A stretch of DNA of 13,243 nucleotides from DASPTR01 sp964475545 (GCA_964475545.1 CAYYXF010000032.1:1-13243); one strand, 5' to 3'. Counted from the stretch's first letter, positions 1-7,253 are shown. The notes: generated from the letters alone by a model not told the origin. Program-made: numbers and translations.

Positions 1-26
1 AGAAAAGGTGCCGTATGAACCTGACA
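1..26 (-). CDS. Possible start of a downstream gene cut by the window edge
   Basis: A GTG at 26-24 shares its first G with the TAG stop of the exporter gene at 29-27, a TAGTG overlap, and its frame stays open to the edge (about eight codons). Tightly coupled starts like this are common for the second subunit of heterodimeric ABC exporters, and the upstream protein looks like the subunit that needs such a partner. With so few codons this is inference from context only. The open frame could equally be chance. Confidence 0.22.
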
Positions 27-1859
27 CTAGGTACCACCTGTTTCCTCCAAAATGGGTGAAGCTTCTTGGACAAACTGTGTTTCATAGACTTTTTTGTAGA
101 CGCCGTTTTTTCTGATGAGCTCATCATGTGTGCCGAATTCAGCTACTGAACCGTTTTCTAGAACAAGTATCTTCTCAGCTGTCTTGATCGTTGAAAATCT
201 CTGGGCAATTATGAGAGTCGTCCTTGTCTTGGTTGCTTCTTCGATTGCAGCTTGAATTTCCTGCTCAGTCTTCGCGTCTACAAAGGAAAGAGAATCGTCC
301 ATTATCAATATTCTCGGATTGGTTATGAGCGCTCTGGCTATGGTTATTCTCTGTTTTTGCCCTCCGGACAGCGTGACCCCTCTTTCTCCTACCGGCGTGT
401 CATAGCCGCATGGAAGGGATTCAATGAAGTCATGTATCCTAGCCGCCTTGGCAGCTTGCACAATCTCATCCATCGAAGCATTGGGTTTCCCAAAAGCAAT
501 GTTCTCCTTGAGCGTTCCGGAAAACAGGAAAACGTCCTGCAACACGACGCCTATCTGCCGCCTGAGGGAGTCAAGTTTGAATTGGCGTATGTCGGTGCCA
601 TCTATCTTTATGCTTCCAGTTTGGATGTCATAAAACCTGGGAATCAGGTAGATTACGGAACTCTTTCCAGACCCCGTTGCGCCGAGTATCGCTATTTTTT
701 CCCCGGGTTGCACCGCAAAAGTGATGTTGTCTAGAACAGGTCTGTCTTTTGCATACTCGAAAGTCACGTTTTCCAGTTCAAGCTTCCCTTTTTCTATCTT
801 TATGTCTTTAGCGTCAGGCCTGTCTTCAACGTTTCTTGGTGTGTCTGTTATCTCAAGGACCCTTTCTAGCCCAGCGTAAGCAGCAATCCACGTTCCCAAA
901 GTCGTACTCAAGTCTCTCAGAGGGAAGGTCAATCTCATCATGTATCTGGCGAAAAGAATGATGTCACCAACCGTTAAGATCGAACCTGGAATACTTAGCG
1001 AATACCCTGCGTACACGTAGACCAACGCTATTCCAAGCGTGAGTATCGCTGGACCGAGCGGCATGTAGATTGATTGTATTTTGCCCGCGGAGATTGCCGT
1101 GTTGACGTATATGTTTTCGACCTCCTTGAATCCATCAACGGCGTCTTTTTCTCGCCGGAATATCCTGATTGTTTTCATTCCAACGATGTTTTGCTGTATG
1201 TATGAGGTCAATCTTCCCAAGATTAGCTGCATGTTTCTGAAGAGGGGCATCGTATCTACCCAAAGGCGTGTTGTGAAGTAGAAAATCAGCGGCATTGTGG
1301 CCATTGAGATCAAGGTCATGATTGGGCTTATGGGGTAGATTATCACGATGATGATGATTGTGAAGAAGACCGCATTGAGAACCGTGCCGAGCCACGTCCT
1401 TAGAAACATGTCAACTAATTGAAGGTCTACTGTGGCTCTTGAGGTGAGATCACCAACGCCCATATAATCGTAGAAGCTGAAGGATTTCCCCTGTAGCGAA
1501 CGGTAATATTCGGTCCTTACGTCTCGCACGATGTACTGAGACATTACTCCATGCACCAAAATCAGAACAAAGTTTGAAATGGCATAACCTATTCCGGCCA
1601 GTATGATTACCAGTAAATAACCCCATAGAAGACTGGTGTTGTTTTCTCCGAGGACTTTGTCTATGATAAGGGTGGTGTACAATGGTTCCAGTGAGAACAG
1701 AATGGATCTTACTAGTGCGAGAATGACTATTGCTACGATGAACCAGTAGTATCTCTTGTGATACTTCATCAATCTCTTGAAAGCCGAAAAAGACTGAGTG
1801 AAACTCTTTTTCGGCTTAAGCGACTTAGCATAATCTACGAGAGGCTTTGCTATGCTCAT
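27..1859 (-). CDS. ABC exporter half-transporter, degenerate-site (TM287-like) subunit
   Basis: A fused membrane and ATPase half-transporter of 610 residues, the usual length of MsbA/LmrA/TM287-type exporters of drugs or lipids. Hydrophobic segments lie near residues 36-57, 77-105, 155-196 and 268-306, as in the six-helix exporter fold. The nucleotide-binding domain (about 358-595) has Walker A GATGSGKS (393-400), Q-loop Gln441 and signature LSGGQKQR (498-505). Two catalytic positions are altered: the residue after the Walker B Asp is Asp522 rather than Glu (MDDS), and the switch His is Gln553 (IAQRF). These are the substitutions known for the degenerate half of heterodimeric exporters such as TM287/TM288, so I infer it needs a catalytic partner. 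The substrate cannot be told. The ATG at 1859 lies about 35 bp below a TATA-like box and has no clear Shine-Dalgarno. Confidence 0.93.
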   Translation of the reverse strand: MSIAKPLVDYAKSLKPKKSFTQSFSAFKRLMKYHKRYYWFIVAIVILALVRSILFSLEPLYTTLIIDKVLGENNTSLLWGYLLVIILAGIGYAISNFVLILVHGVMSQYIVRDVRTEYYRSLQGKSFSFYDYMGVGDLTSRATVDLQLVDMFLRTWLGTVLNAVFFTIIIIVIIYPISPIMTLISMATMPLIFYFTTRLWVDTMPLFRNMQLILGRLTSYIQQNIVGMKTIRIFRREKDAVDGFKEVENIYVNTAISAGKIQSIYMPLGPAILTLGIALVYVYAGYSLSIPGSILTVGDIILFARYMMRLTFPLRDLSTTLGTWIAAYAGLERVLEITDTPRNVEDRPDAKDIKIEKGKLELENVTFEYAKDRPVLDNITFAVQPGEKIAILGATGSGKSSVIYLIPRFYDIQTGSIKIDGTDIRQFKLDSLRRQIGVVLQDVFLFSGTLKENIAFGKPNASMDEIVQAAKAARIHDFIESLPCGYDTPVGERGVTLSGGQKQRITIARALITNPRILIMDDSLSFVDAKTEQEIQAAIEEATKTRTTLIIAQRFSTIKTAEKILVLENGSVAEFGTHDELIRKNGVYKKVYETQFVQEASPILEETGGT

Positions 1860-1891
1860 TACGGTCTTAGCATAGTGGATACGTCTAAATC

Positions 1892-1899
1892 AATATAAA
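1892..1899 (-). promoter_or_regulatory. TATA box of the exporter gene
   Basis: The minus strand reads TTTATATT here. Transcription about 25 bp downstream would begin near 1870, leaving a leader of about 11 nt before the ATG at 1859. A four-codon reading frame (ATG at 1873, stop overlapping the gene's ATG as TAATG) sits just above the predicted start point and is probably untranscribed. Confidence 0.5.
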
Positions 1900-1944
1900 C
1901 ACTTTCCAATGGTACTTGATTCTTCAATAAGTCAAGATGAACGG

Positions 1945-2360
1945 GCGCAGCACGAAGAAGTTACCATGGCAACGACAACTGTTGGCGTGCACTATTTCAT
2001 AATGAAGCTTCCCCAAAGATATGCCTACTTGCTACGAAAGGTTCGTCAAACATTTCGATAGGGCAAAGACAACTGGCAAGCTTCAACGAACGTTACTCAT
2101 GAATCTCAAGCTTCTGATCTTAGATGAGACAGCTTCAAGGATCGACCAGCACACCGAGCTAGTTGTAGAAAATGCCCTGAAAAACATCTTAAAGACAGAC
2201 TGGCTATAATAATAGCCCATAGACTTTCAGCCATACCCCTGTGCGACGAAATCATAGTTGTCGATGGAGACAAAACAGTAGAACAGTGAACTCATTCGGA
2301 ACTCACGAAAAAAGAAGGGCTCTGCAGTTAATCTACGGGATGCAGTTTGGGAAGAAGGTT
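1945..2360 (+). pseudogene. Decayed NBD of a catalytic-type (TM288-like) ABC exporter half
   Basis: Pieces of one ABC-exporter ATPase domain can be read in order by changing frame. Residues VGVHYFIMKLPQ are read at 1981-2016, then GSSNISIGQRQLASF, the signature region, at 2040-2084. RTLLMNLKLLILDETAS (Walker B with catalytic Glu) follows from 2090, then a D-loop/helical stretch to about 2190. RLAIIIAHRLSAI (switch His) starts at 2197 and runs on to VEQ, where a TGA at 2287-2289 stands in place of a Gly codon. THSEL-type and LIYGMQFG C-terminal motifs follow to about 2358. Frames change near 2033, 2085, 2190 and 2324. The membrane domain and Walker A are absent upstream. The intact His and Glu and the SIGQRQ-type signature mark it as the catalytic-type half, on the opposite strand from the intact degenerate half. 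It cannot encode a working protein. Confidence 0.85.
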
Positions 2361-2431
2361 TTGCCACTATGCCTGTTGACTCATGACAAGACGTGCAGTA
2401 AGTTCTTGGTTGCGGCGCGATTATTTCGGGC

Positions 2432-2842
2432 TCATTGCCTTTTTATCGCAACTAAACCTTTTTCAGCATCTACCTTGATGAAGTCGCCCGTTTGAATGAC
2501 TTCGAAGGGATCCTTTTCCAGTCTGTTGACCAATGGGACTTTCACAATGAAGGCGCTGACGATGAGCACTGTTTCCACATCTTTGACTATCATTGCCTTC
2601 GGTGCCAAGTTGTGCTGGGCTAGTTTGAAAAGGCCGTCTATCTGAACCACTGAACTGGCCTTTCCTGATGGGAATACGAGGACTTTGTTTGCAAGATTCT
2701 CTCCCGACAATTCATGGCTTCTCTCTCTGACTATGCCGGTCTTGGGGTCTGTTAGGTAGAAGCAGATAGGTTCATGAGAAACCAAAGCTTCGCCTTCGCC
2801 GTAGCCCCCTATGATCTTGTGACACTTCAGATGGATTTCCAT
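2432..2842 (-). CDS. Phosphomevalonate dehydratase (aconitase X) small subunit
   Basis: The 136-residue swivel subunit (DUF126/AcnX small) of archaeal phosphomevalonate dehydratase. With the large subunit it dehydrates (R)-5-phosphomevalonate to trans-anhydromevalonate 5-phosphate in the archaeal mevalonate pathway. Family marks visible are the N-terminal GGYGEGEALVS segment, the FPSGKASS loop in the middle and a C-terminal GDFIKVDAEKG strand; length is normal. The frame is open further upstream and an ATG exists at 2857, but I choose the ATG at 2842. A perfect archaeal Shine-Dalgarno GGTGAT (2855-2850) lies 7 nt before it and overlaps the TGA of the large subunit, giving an 8-nt gap and probable translational coupling. 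The loop is usually written with a Gly/Arg-rich sequence; the Lys-Ala here is a mild variation. Confidence 0.9.
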   Translation of the reverse strand: MEIHLKCHKIIGGYGEGEALVSHEPICFYLTDPKTGIVRERSHELSGENLANKVLVFPSGKASSVVQIDGLFKLAQHNLAPKAMIVKDVETVLIVSAFIVKVPLVNRLEKDPFEVIQTGDFIKVDAEKGLVAIKRQ

Positions 2843-2850
2843 ACGCCTAA

Positions 2851-4065
2851 TCACCATTTTCCCCTGATCGCAGCTTCTGTGCAGTCTTGCAGCCTTGCTA
2901 CTATAACATCTTTGAATCTTCGATAGTAAGCGCATTTGGGTGAGTCTGTCATACCCACTTTATTCTTGTATGCTATCCAACAGGGTTCATCAATGCACGT
3001 ATCCACCACAACGTGTCCACCCGCTTTCTCTATGATGCCCACATAGCCATTCCTCTCGGCTAGCGTTCTAGTTGTGGCTGATGTGCAGACCCAGAACGAT
3101 ACATCCTTGTGAACATTCTTTCCTTTCAGCAGTCCCGCAACTTGCCCCAATTGCTTGAGTGTGTAGTGCGGACATCCAAGCATAACGAAATCTATCCTAC
3201 CACTTGTGGTTTGGAGTTCTTCACAGACCTGTTCAAGTTCATGATTTGTCACCGTGATTTTGTCTTCTGGGACATCGCCTTGAAAGGCTTCTTTAGATGT
3301 TGCCGCCTCAACAGTGAACCCTGGTATGTAGAACATGGATATTGCGCCTGACGTGTTTGACATCGCGCAGAAGTTTATGAGTTGCTCGGTGTTTGGACGC
3401 GTTGATATACCAGCAAGCACTGGAATTCCGTAACCTACACTCTTGCCGACATAATACCCTAGGAGAGTGTAGTCAAACTCGTCCTTCAGGACTGCTTCAA
3501 CCTTGATCAAACATGTGCCTTTCCGATTTTGCCTGATGTGCAGTCCATACTTGGGAGTTTTGCCAATGACTCCTGCCGCCAGTGCGCTTTGAGCTGCTTC
3601 GCGATTCGTCCTTGCACCAATAACCGAATTTACGTAAGGCGTCGCGCTTGATTCGGAAAAGGCGACGGTTTCACCGAAGAGTGGAATATTCTCTGCTATG
3701 TAGGGTATGCAACCCCAGCTTAGTATTGCACCTAGCCGCTTGTAGGCTTCCATTACTCTTCGAGCTACTTCGGCCTCATCCTTTGGGATGGAATTAAACA
3801 TGTTATGGAAATACTCAATGTCATACACTGGGTTCGTGCTTGTTGGGACTTTACATCGAGCGCCTCCATTTGCCAAGAGCTCAACGAAATACATGTCTCC
3901 CTCTTGGCCGCTTGAAGCAGCATGCGCACGGGCTATTGGGATCATTTTCTCAGCGTCATATGCGTCTCCAATAGCCACGAGCAATTCCAGTGCTTTTTTC
4001 GTTCCCTCTCCATATTCGCCACGAAGAATTCGTTCTTCCTCCTTGGTCAGATACGTTTCAATCAA
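2851..4065 (-). CDS. Phosphomevalonate dehydratase (aconitase X) large, catalytic subunit
   Basis: The 404-residue AcnX (DUF521) catalytic subunit, which carries the iron-sulfur cluster and partners the small subunit encoded just downstream. Recognisable family segments are the N-terminal YLTKEEERIL, HAASSGQEG near 48-56, WGCIPYIAEN (117-126), LGCPHYTL (296-303), CTSATTRTLAERNG (327-340) and DTCIDEPCW (355-363). Cys119, Cys298 and Cys357 are the best candidates for cluster ligands; this is inferred from family conservation, not shown by sequence alone. The only standard start before the in-frame stop at 4077-4075 is a TTG at 4065. An excellent GGAGG (4071-4067) lies just 1 nt before it, which is too close for normal initiation. 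The neighbouring small subunit, 33-bp gap to the upstream dehydrogenase and shared strand suggest one operon. Confidence 0.93.
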   Translation of the reverse strand: MIETYLTKEEERILRGEYGEGTKKALELLVAIGDAYDAEKMIPIARAHAASSGQEGDMYFVELLANGGARCKVPTSTNPVYDIEYFHNMFNSIPKDEAEVARRVMEAYKRLGAILSWGCIPYIAENIPLFGETVAFSESSATPYVNSVIGARTNREAAQSALAAGVIGKTPKYGLHIRQNRKGTCLIKVEAVLKDEFDYTLLGYYVGKSVGYGIPVLAGISTRPNTEQLINFCAMSNTSGAISMFYIPGFTVEAATSKEAFQGDVPEDKITVTNHELEQVCEELQTTSGRIDFVMLGCPHYTLKQLGQVAGLLKGKNVHKDVSFWVCTSATTRTLAERNGYVGIIEKAGGHVVVDTCIDEPCWIAYKNKVGMTDSPKCAYYRRFKDVIVARLQDCTEAAIRGKW

Positions 4066-4098
4066 TCCTCCACGTTAGAAAGCCAATATGATGATACG

Positions 4099-5040
4099 TT
4101 AGCAGACATTTTGTGAATGCCCCTCTAGGAATTTAACGACATTGCCGATGCACATATCTGTACATCTCTTAGCCGCCTCAAGAGTGTGGAATCCAACGTG
4201 AGGAGAAAGTATCGTGTTGTCAAGTGTGAACAACGGGTTATCCTTAGCGGGAGGCTCTCCTGCGAACACGTCTAGGCCTGCCTGCGATATTTTCCCTGAT
4301 TTCAATGCGCGGACTAGGGCGTTCTCGTCGATTACTTTGCCTTGAGACGTGTTGATTATGACAGCACCTTTTTTCATAGATTCGATTTCCTTTTTTCCTA
4401 TCATTCCTTCTGTCTCTGATGTTAAAGTAACGTGTAGAGTCACGAAATCGCTTTCTTTAAGAAGCGTGTAAAGATCGACGTATTTCATCCCAATCTCCTT
4501 GGCTCTTTTCGTGTTAGGATATTTGTCGTACGTCAAGATTCGCATGCCAAAAGCTTTTGCTATTTCGGCAACTCGACAACCAATGGATCCTGTGCCAATT
4601 ATGCCAATGGTCTTTCCCTGCAATTCGATGCCTCCAAAGGGTCTCCAGTCGAAATGACCTTTTCTGACATGCTTGTCTGCTAATGGCAATTTTCTGACCG
4701 CTGCCAACAGCAACGCAAAAGCATGCTCAGCAACGGCTTCCATAGCATAGCCAGGAACATGCGTTACAACGATTCCTCTTTCCGCGGCTGCTTTCAGATC
4801 TACGTAGTGGCAAGTGGTAGCCCATATAGAAACCATCTTGAGCTTCTTAGAAGAGTCGATGATGTCTCTTGTCAAGTCACTCCAGCCAACGATTACGATG
4901 TCAGCAGCCTCTGTTCTCTCTTTCAATTCAGCAGGCGTCTTAGGTGGTTCCTTGAATACTTCGAGTTCACCGAGCGATCGCAGTTTATTGATTTGTTCTT
5001 TTTCCAGGTAGACGTGATCAACCACTACTATCTTCATCAT
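4099..5040 (-). CDS. D-2-hydroxyacid dehydrogenase family protein with Arg-to-Gln change at the catalytic site
   Basis: A 313-residue protein of the D-isomer-specific 2-hydroxyacid dehydrogenase family (SerA, glyoxylate reductase, CtBP fold). The NAD-binding glycine loop is GTGSIG (149-154), and Asp172 at the end of the next strand favours NAD over NADP. Of the family's Arg-Glu-His set, Glu262 (FAGEP) and His281 (SPHVGFH) are present, but the Arg of the N-x-S-R-G motif is Gln233 (NTSQG, codon CAA). The substrate loop near 74-81 reads ATTCHYVD rather than the common glycine-rich version. Either the substrate differs or activity is weak; which one cannot be told. It precedes the AcnX subunits by 33 bp on the same strand, so co-transcription is likely. 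The ATG at 5040 (or the next codon, also ATG) follows a weak TATA-like CTTAAG around 5071-5075. Confidence 0.88.
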   Translation of the reverse strand: MMKIVVVDHVYLEKEQINKLRSLGELEVFKEPPKTPAELKERTEAADIVIVGWSDLTRDIIDSSKKLKMVSIWATTCHYVDLKAAAERGIVVTHVPGYAMEAVAEHAFALLLAAVRKLPLADKHVRKGHFDWRPFGGIELQGKTIGIIGTGSIGCRVAEIAKAFGMRILTYDKYPNTKRAKEIGMKYVDLYTLLKESDFVTLHVTLTSETEGMIGKKEIESMKKGAVIINTSQGKVIDENALVRALKSGKISQAGLDVFAGEPPAKDNPLFTLDNTILSPHVGFHTLEAAKRCTDMCIGNVVKFLEGHSQNVC

Positions 5041-5176
5041 GCATCATTTTCTTGAAATGTAAGTTACCACTTAAGTCTTGTGTGAGTCGAGATTCGCTTC
5101 TTCTTGACATCTTCAGTTCTTTGGGGTGCAACACTTGTTGAATTCTGATTTTGGCCTAGCGCGCGCTCAAGAGAAC

Positions 5177-5183
5177 AAAAAAA
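5177..5183 (-). terminator. Poly-T terminator after the AIM24-family gene
   Basis: A run of seven T on the minus strand starts 7 nt past the stop codon at 5190, followed by GTTCTC. Archaeal transcription commonly ends at such T tracts without a hairpin. Confidence 0.5.
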
Positions 5184-5189
5184 GGGAGT

Positions 5190-5885
5190 TTAGCGGGCTC
5201 TTGACTGGACTCTTGGCTCCATCAATGCCCATAGCCAGTCCACGAACTCCTTTAGGTTCTTCGTTTGTATGTAGATATCTCCTGGACCGGTGATTTGCGT
5301 TACTAAGCCTTCTCCGCCAAGAATGGTTTCTTTGAGTCCGCCGAATTTCGTGACCTTGTAGTTGCATGTATCGCTGAACGCTACCAGGTGAAAGTTGTCT
5401 ACTATCATCGTTTGGCCGGATCTCAAAGTGTGTTTGTCGATTGCTCCGAAGGTGTTTATGAAGAGGATGCCGTTCCCCGTGACCTTTATCATGAACAGTC
5501 CCTGGCCGAACAGTCCTTTAGTGAAGCCTTCCCATTTGATGTCCAAATCCACGTTTTCAGTTGATGCTATGTATGCGGTTTTCTGTATTATGTAGCCCTG
5601 TCCAGGCTTGACCTCAAGCACTTCTATGTCGCCTACCGGCGCAGCAACGAGTCCCACTTCCCCCTGACCGCTGGCTGCGGTGTAGTCGTTCACCCAAAAG
5701 GACTGTCTACCAACGATGGCCAACCCTAAGCTGCCTAGCAGGCTTTTTTCTCTTTTTCTTGTATGAGGTTCGATTGCCGGGTCCATGTAAGTCATTGCTC
5801 CAGCTTCTCCAGTGATCGTTTCGCCTTGTTCCAAGTTGACGACTAGCATCGAATATGAGGGTTTGTACTTTATCTCGTATTTCAC
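5190..5885 (-). CDS. AIM24 / TIGR00266 family protein
   Basis: A 231-residue beta-rich protein of the AIM24 (PF01987, TIGR00266) family, widespread in bacteria and archaea. The yeast homologue acts in mitochondrial organisation; no biochemical activity is established for the prokaryotic members. Diagnostic segments are GEAGAMTYMDP (27-36), the Gly-rich GSLGLAIVGR (51-60), GLFGQGLFMIKVTGNG (124-139) and GGEGLVTQITGPGDIYIQT (190-208). There is no signal peptide and no clear membrane helix. The start is a GTG at 5885; the frame has no ATG upstream and the homology begins with this codon. It appears to be a single-gene unit, ended by a poly-T tract. Confidence 0.88.
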   Translation of the reverse strand: MKYEIKYKPSYSMLVVNLEQGETITGEAGAMTYMDPAIEPHTRKREKSLLGSLGLAIVGRQSFWVNDYTAASGQGEVGLVAAPVGDIEVLEVKPGQGYIIQKTAYIASTENVDLDIKWEGFTKGLFGQGLFMIKVTGNGILFINTFGAIDKHTLRSGQTMIVDNFHLVAFSDTCNYKVTKFGGLKETILGGEGLVTQITGPGDIYIQTKNLKEFVDWLWALMEPRVQSRAR

Positions 5886-5919
5886 TTTGCAGTTCCCCAG
5901 TCCAGATTGCCTACAGGCA

Positions 5920-5928
5920 GTATTATTG
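5920..5928 (-). promoter_or_regulatory. Possible TATA-like element of the AIM24-family gene
   Basis: The minus strand reads AATAATAC around here, about 38 bp before the GTG at 5885, which would leave a leader of about 14 nt. The match to the archaeal box is weak. Immediately downstream is a small inverted repeat, TGCCT-AC-AGGCA. Confidence 0.25.
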
Positions 5929-6032
5929 CTTGCGCTGGAAACGAATTAGTAACGGCAAGCGCGAAAGTGATGGGCTAGTAGACCTGACGTAGCAATTGTG
6001 AGCACGTTTTTCGGAATGGCCATTCATAAAAC

Positions 6033-6039
6033 TTTTATA
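6033..6039 (+). promoter_or_regulatory. TATA box of the LSm gene
   Basis: TTTTATA on the plus strand, about 50 bp before the ATG at 6087. It predicts a start near 6062 and a leader of about 25 nt, long enough to hold the Shine-Dalgarno-like GGGTG at 6077-6081, 5 nt before the ATG. Confidence 0.6.
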
Positions 6040-6086
6040 GGTAGGAACATTGTGGATAGGGTATATTGATGAAATAGGGTGCACAC

Positions 6087-6320
6087 ATGGAGCCCAGCAA
6101 GAAACCATTGAACGTGCTGATCAAGCAACTAAACGCCAGCATCTCGGTTATGCTGAAAAACGGGTGCGAGTATAAAGGCAAAATGATCAAGTGCGACGGA
6201 CATATGAACATACTTCTGGAAGGAGCAACCGAATGCAAGGAGGAGCAATTGATGACCAACTACGGCAACGTGCTGCTCAGGGGAAACAACGTACTCTACA
6301 TAATGTTAGAATCCGCTTGA
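6087..6320 (+). CDS. Archaeal Sm-like protein (SmAP/LSm)
   Basis: A 77-residue Sm-fold protein, the normal size of archaeal SmAPs, which form seven-membered rings that bind U-rich RNA. The Sm1 motif spans about 18-48, with Asp37-Gly38-His39-Met40-Asn41, whose Asp and Asn normally line the RNA pocket. The Sm2 motif is GNVLLRGNNVLYI (60-72), with the conserved Arg-Gly at 65-66. The ATG has a clear promoter and a GGGTG ribosome site. The gene converges on the Rio2 kinase, and the last 25 bp of the two coding regions overlap. A T-rich tract follows its stop within the Rio2 coding region. Confidence 0.95.
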   Translation: MEPSKKPLNVLIKQLNASISVMLKNGCEYKGKMIKCDGHMNILLEGATECKEEQLMTNYGNVLLRGNNVLYIMLESA

Positions 6321-7219
6321 GCAAGTGCAGTTTTGCTTTTTCCAGTCACGTAGTCTAAGGCTTCCTTAACTCTGACTTTCAACATGCGCTTTCTACTGAA
6401 ATACTGCAGCGTGTTCTTTATGTCTCGCGCCAGAAGTAGTTCAGCATTTGGATGTTCTTTCGTGATGTATTGGGGCCAATCAATTATGAGAATGTGCGCG
6501 TCCGGCTTTATGATAATGTTGTATTCGCTCAAGTCCGCATGAATCAGTCCTGCCTTCAAATAGGCTTTTCTGATGTTTCGCAATATTTCCTTAAGAGTTC
6601 TCTCTGGCTTCCGTATCGTTCTCAATTCTGCAAGCATTGTTCCCTCGATCATTCCCATTACTATGACATGTCGGTTTTGACTTATTGGCTCAGGAACAGC
6701 AACACCACGAGAGTACAGAATCCTTAGAGCGTCGATTTCCTTCTCCGCTGCAAGCCTTGACTGAAAGAGCCACCCTGCATGCTCTTTTGTGTAACCTCTT
6801 TTCCGTTGCGTCTGGCGAAAGCTAATCCTGCCTAGTCTTTGAAATTTCACGGCAACTTGTTTGTTCTTCGGGGCTAGTGCGCCGTAAACATCTGCTTCCT
6901 TGCCTACTCCCAGGGATTTTCCAAAGGCTTCAAGTACATTCGCTTTTACAAGCGCATTTATCGCTAAGCAGTCGTAACCAGCATAGTTCAATGTGAACCC
7001 AGTGTAAGCGCCGCGCCTTTGGTAGATTAAGCCTAGCCTGCTCAGATGGTTTAGAATAAAATCTGTGTCTCTGGCAAGGTCGAATTTCGTAAATTTGGCG
7101 ATCTGTTCTTTTGGAACAAATTCGTGTCGGCTCATGGCAGTCTCTATTGCTTGAAGCACTCTGAGGTCCTTGTTCTCGAGTTTTCGAAAAACCTGAACCG
7201 CAACATCAGCCGAGGACAT
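6296..7219 (-). CDS. rio2: RIO2-type serine protein kinase
   Basis: A 307-residue atypical kinase/ATPase of the Rio2 family, which acts in late maturation of the small ribosomal subunit. The N-terminal winged helix specific to Rio2 covers about 1-90. The kinase core follows, with nucleotide loop GVGKEADVY (104-112), the ATP lysine in AVKF (Lys125), catalytic loop HADLSEYN (227-234, Asp229) and metal loop IDWPQ (246-250, Asp247, the residue phosphorylated in Rio2 homologues). All key residues are present and the length is typical. The ATG at 7219 sits about 30 bp below a TTATAAGC-type box, so the mRNA should be nearly leaderless. Its 3' end overlaps the LSm coding region on the other strand. 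Confidence 0.95.
   Translation of the reverse strand: MSSADVAVQVFRKLENKDLRVLQAIETAMSRHEFVPKEQIAKFTKFDLARDTDFILNHLSRLGLIYQRRGAYTGFTLNYAGYDCLAINALVKANVLEAFGKSLGVGKEADVYGALAPKNKQVAVKFQRLGRISFRQTQRKRGYTKEHAGWLFQSRLAAEKEIDALRILYSRGVAVPEPISQNRHVIVMGMIEGTMLAELRTIRKPERTLKEILRNIRKAYLKAGLIHADLSEYNIIIKPDAHILIIDWPQYITKEHPNAELLLARDIKNTLQYFSRKRMLKVRVKEALDYVTGKSKTALAQADSNIM
6331..6341 (+). terminator. T-rich tract, candidate LSm terminator
   Basis: TTTTGCTTTTT begins 10 nt after the LSm stop codon, inside the end of the convergent Rio2 coding region. It would let the LSm transcript end soon after the gene. Confidence 0.35.
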
Positions 7220-7245
7220 ATCAGTCGCAATAGCGCTTGATTGGG

Positions 7246-7253
7246 TTATAAGC
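7246..7253 (-). promoter_or_regulatory. TATA box of the Rio2 gene
   Basis: The minus strand reads GCTTATAA, centred about 30 bp before the ATG at 7219, inside the 44-bp gap after ThiI. It implies that Rio2 is transcribed from its own promoter with a leader of only a few bases. Confidence 0.5.

Noticed and set aside
2021..2495. Two short plus-strand open frames (2021-2209 and 2241-2495) as separate hypothetical genes
   Set aside because: Both fall within one decayed ABC ATPase domain whose motifs switch between frames; neither has its own promoter or a complete domain.
2843..2935. Longer N-terminus for the AcnX small subunit (starts at 2935 or 2857)
   Set aside because: These overlap the large subunit, lack family homology in the extra residues, and the GGTGAT site is placed for the ATG at 2842.
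4723..5055. Plus-strand 110-residue open frame opposite the dehydrogenase
   Set aside because: It is the antisense shadow of a strongly supported gene and has no motif of its own.
5965..6000. Possible C/D-box guide RNA (GTGATGG followed by CTGA)
   Set aside because: The C box is imperfect and no C' and final D boxes follow at the right spacing.
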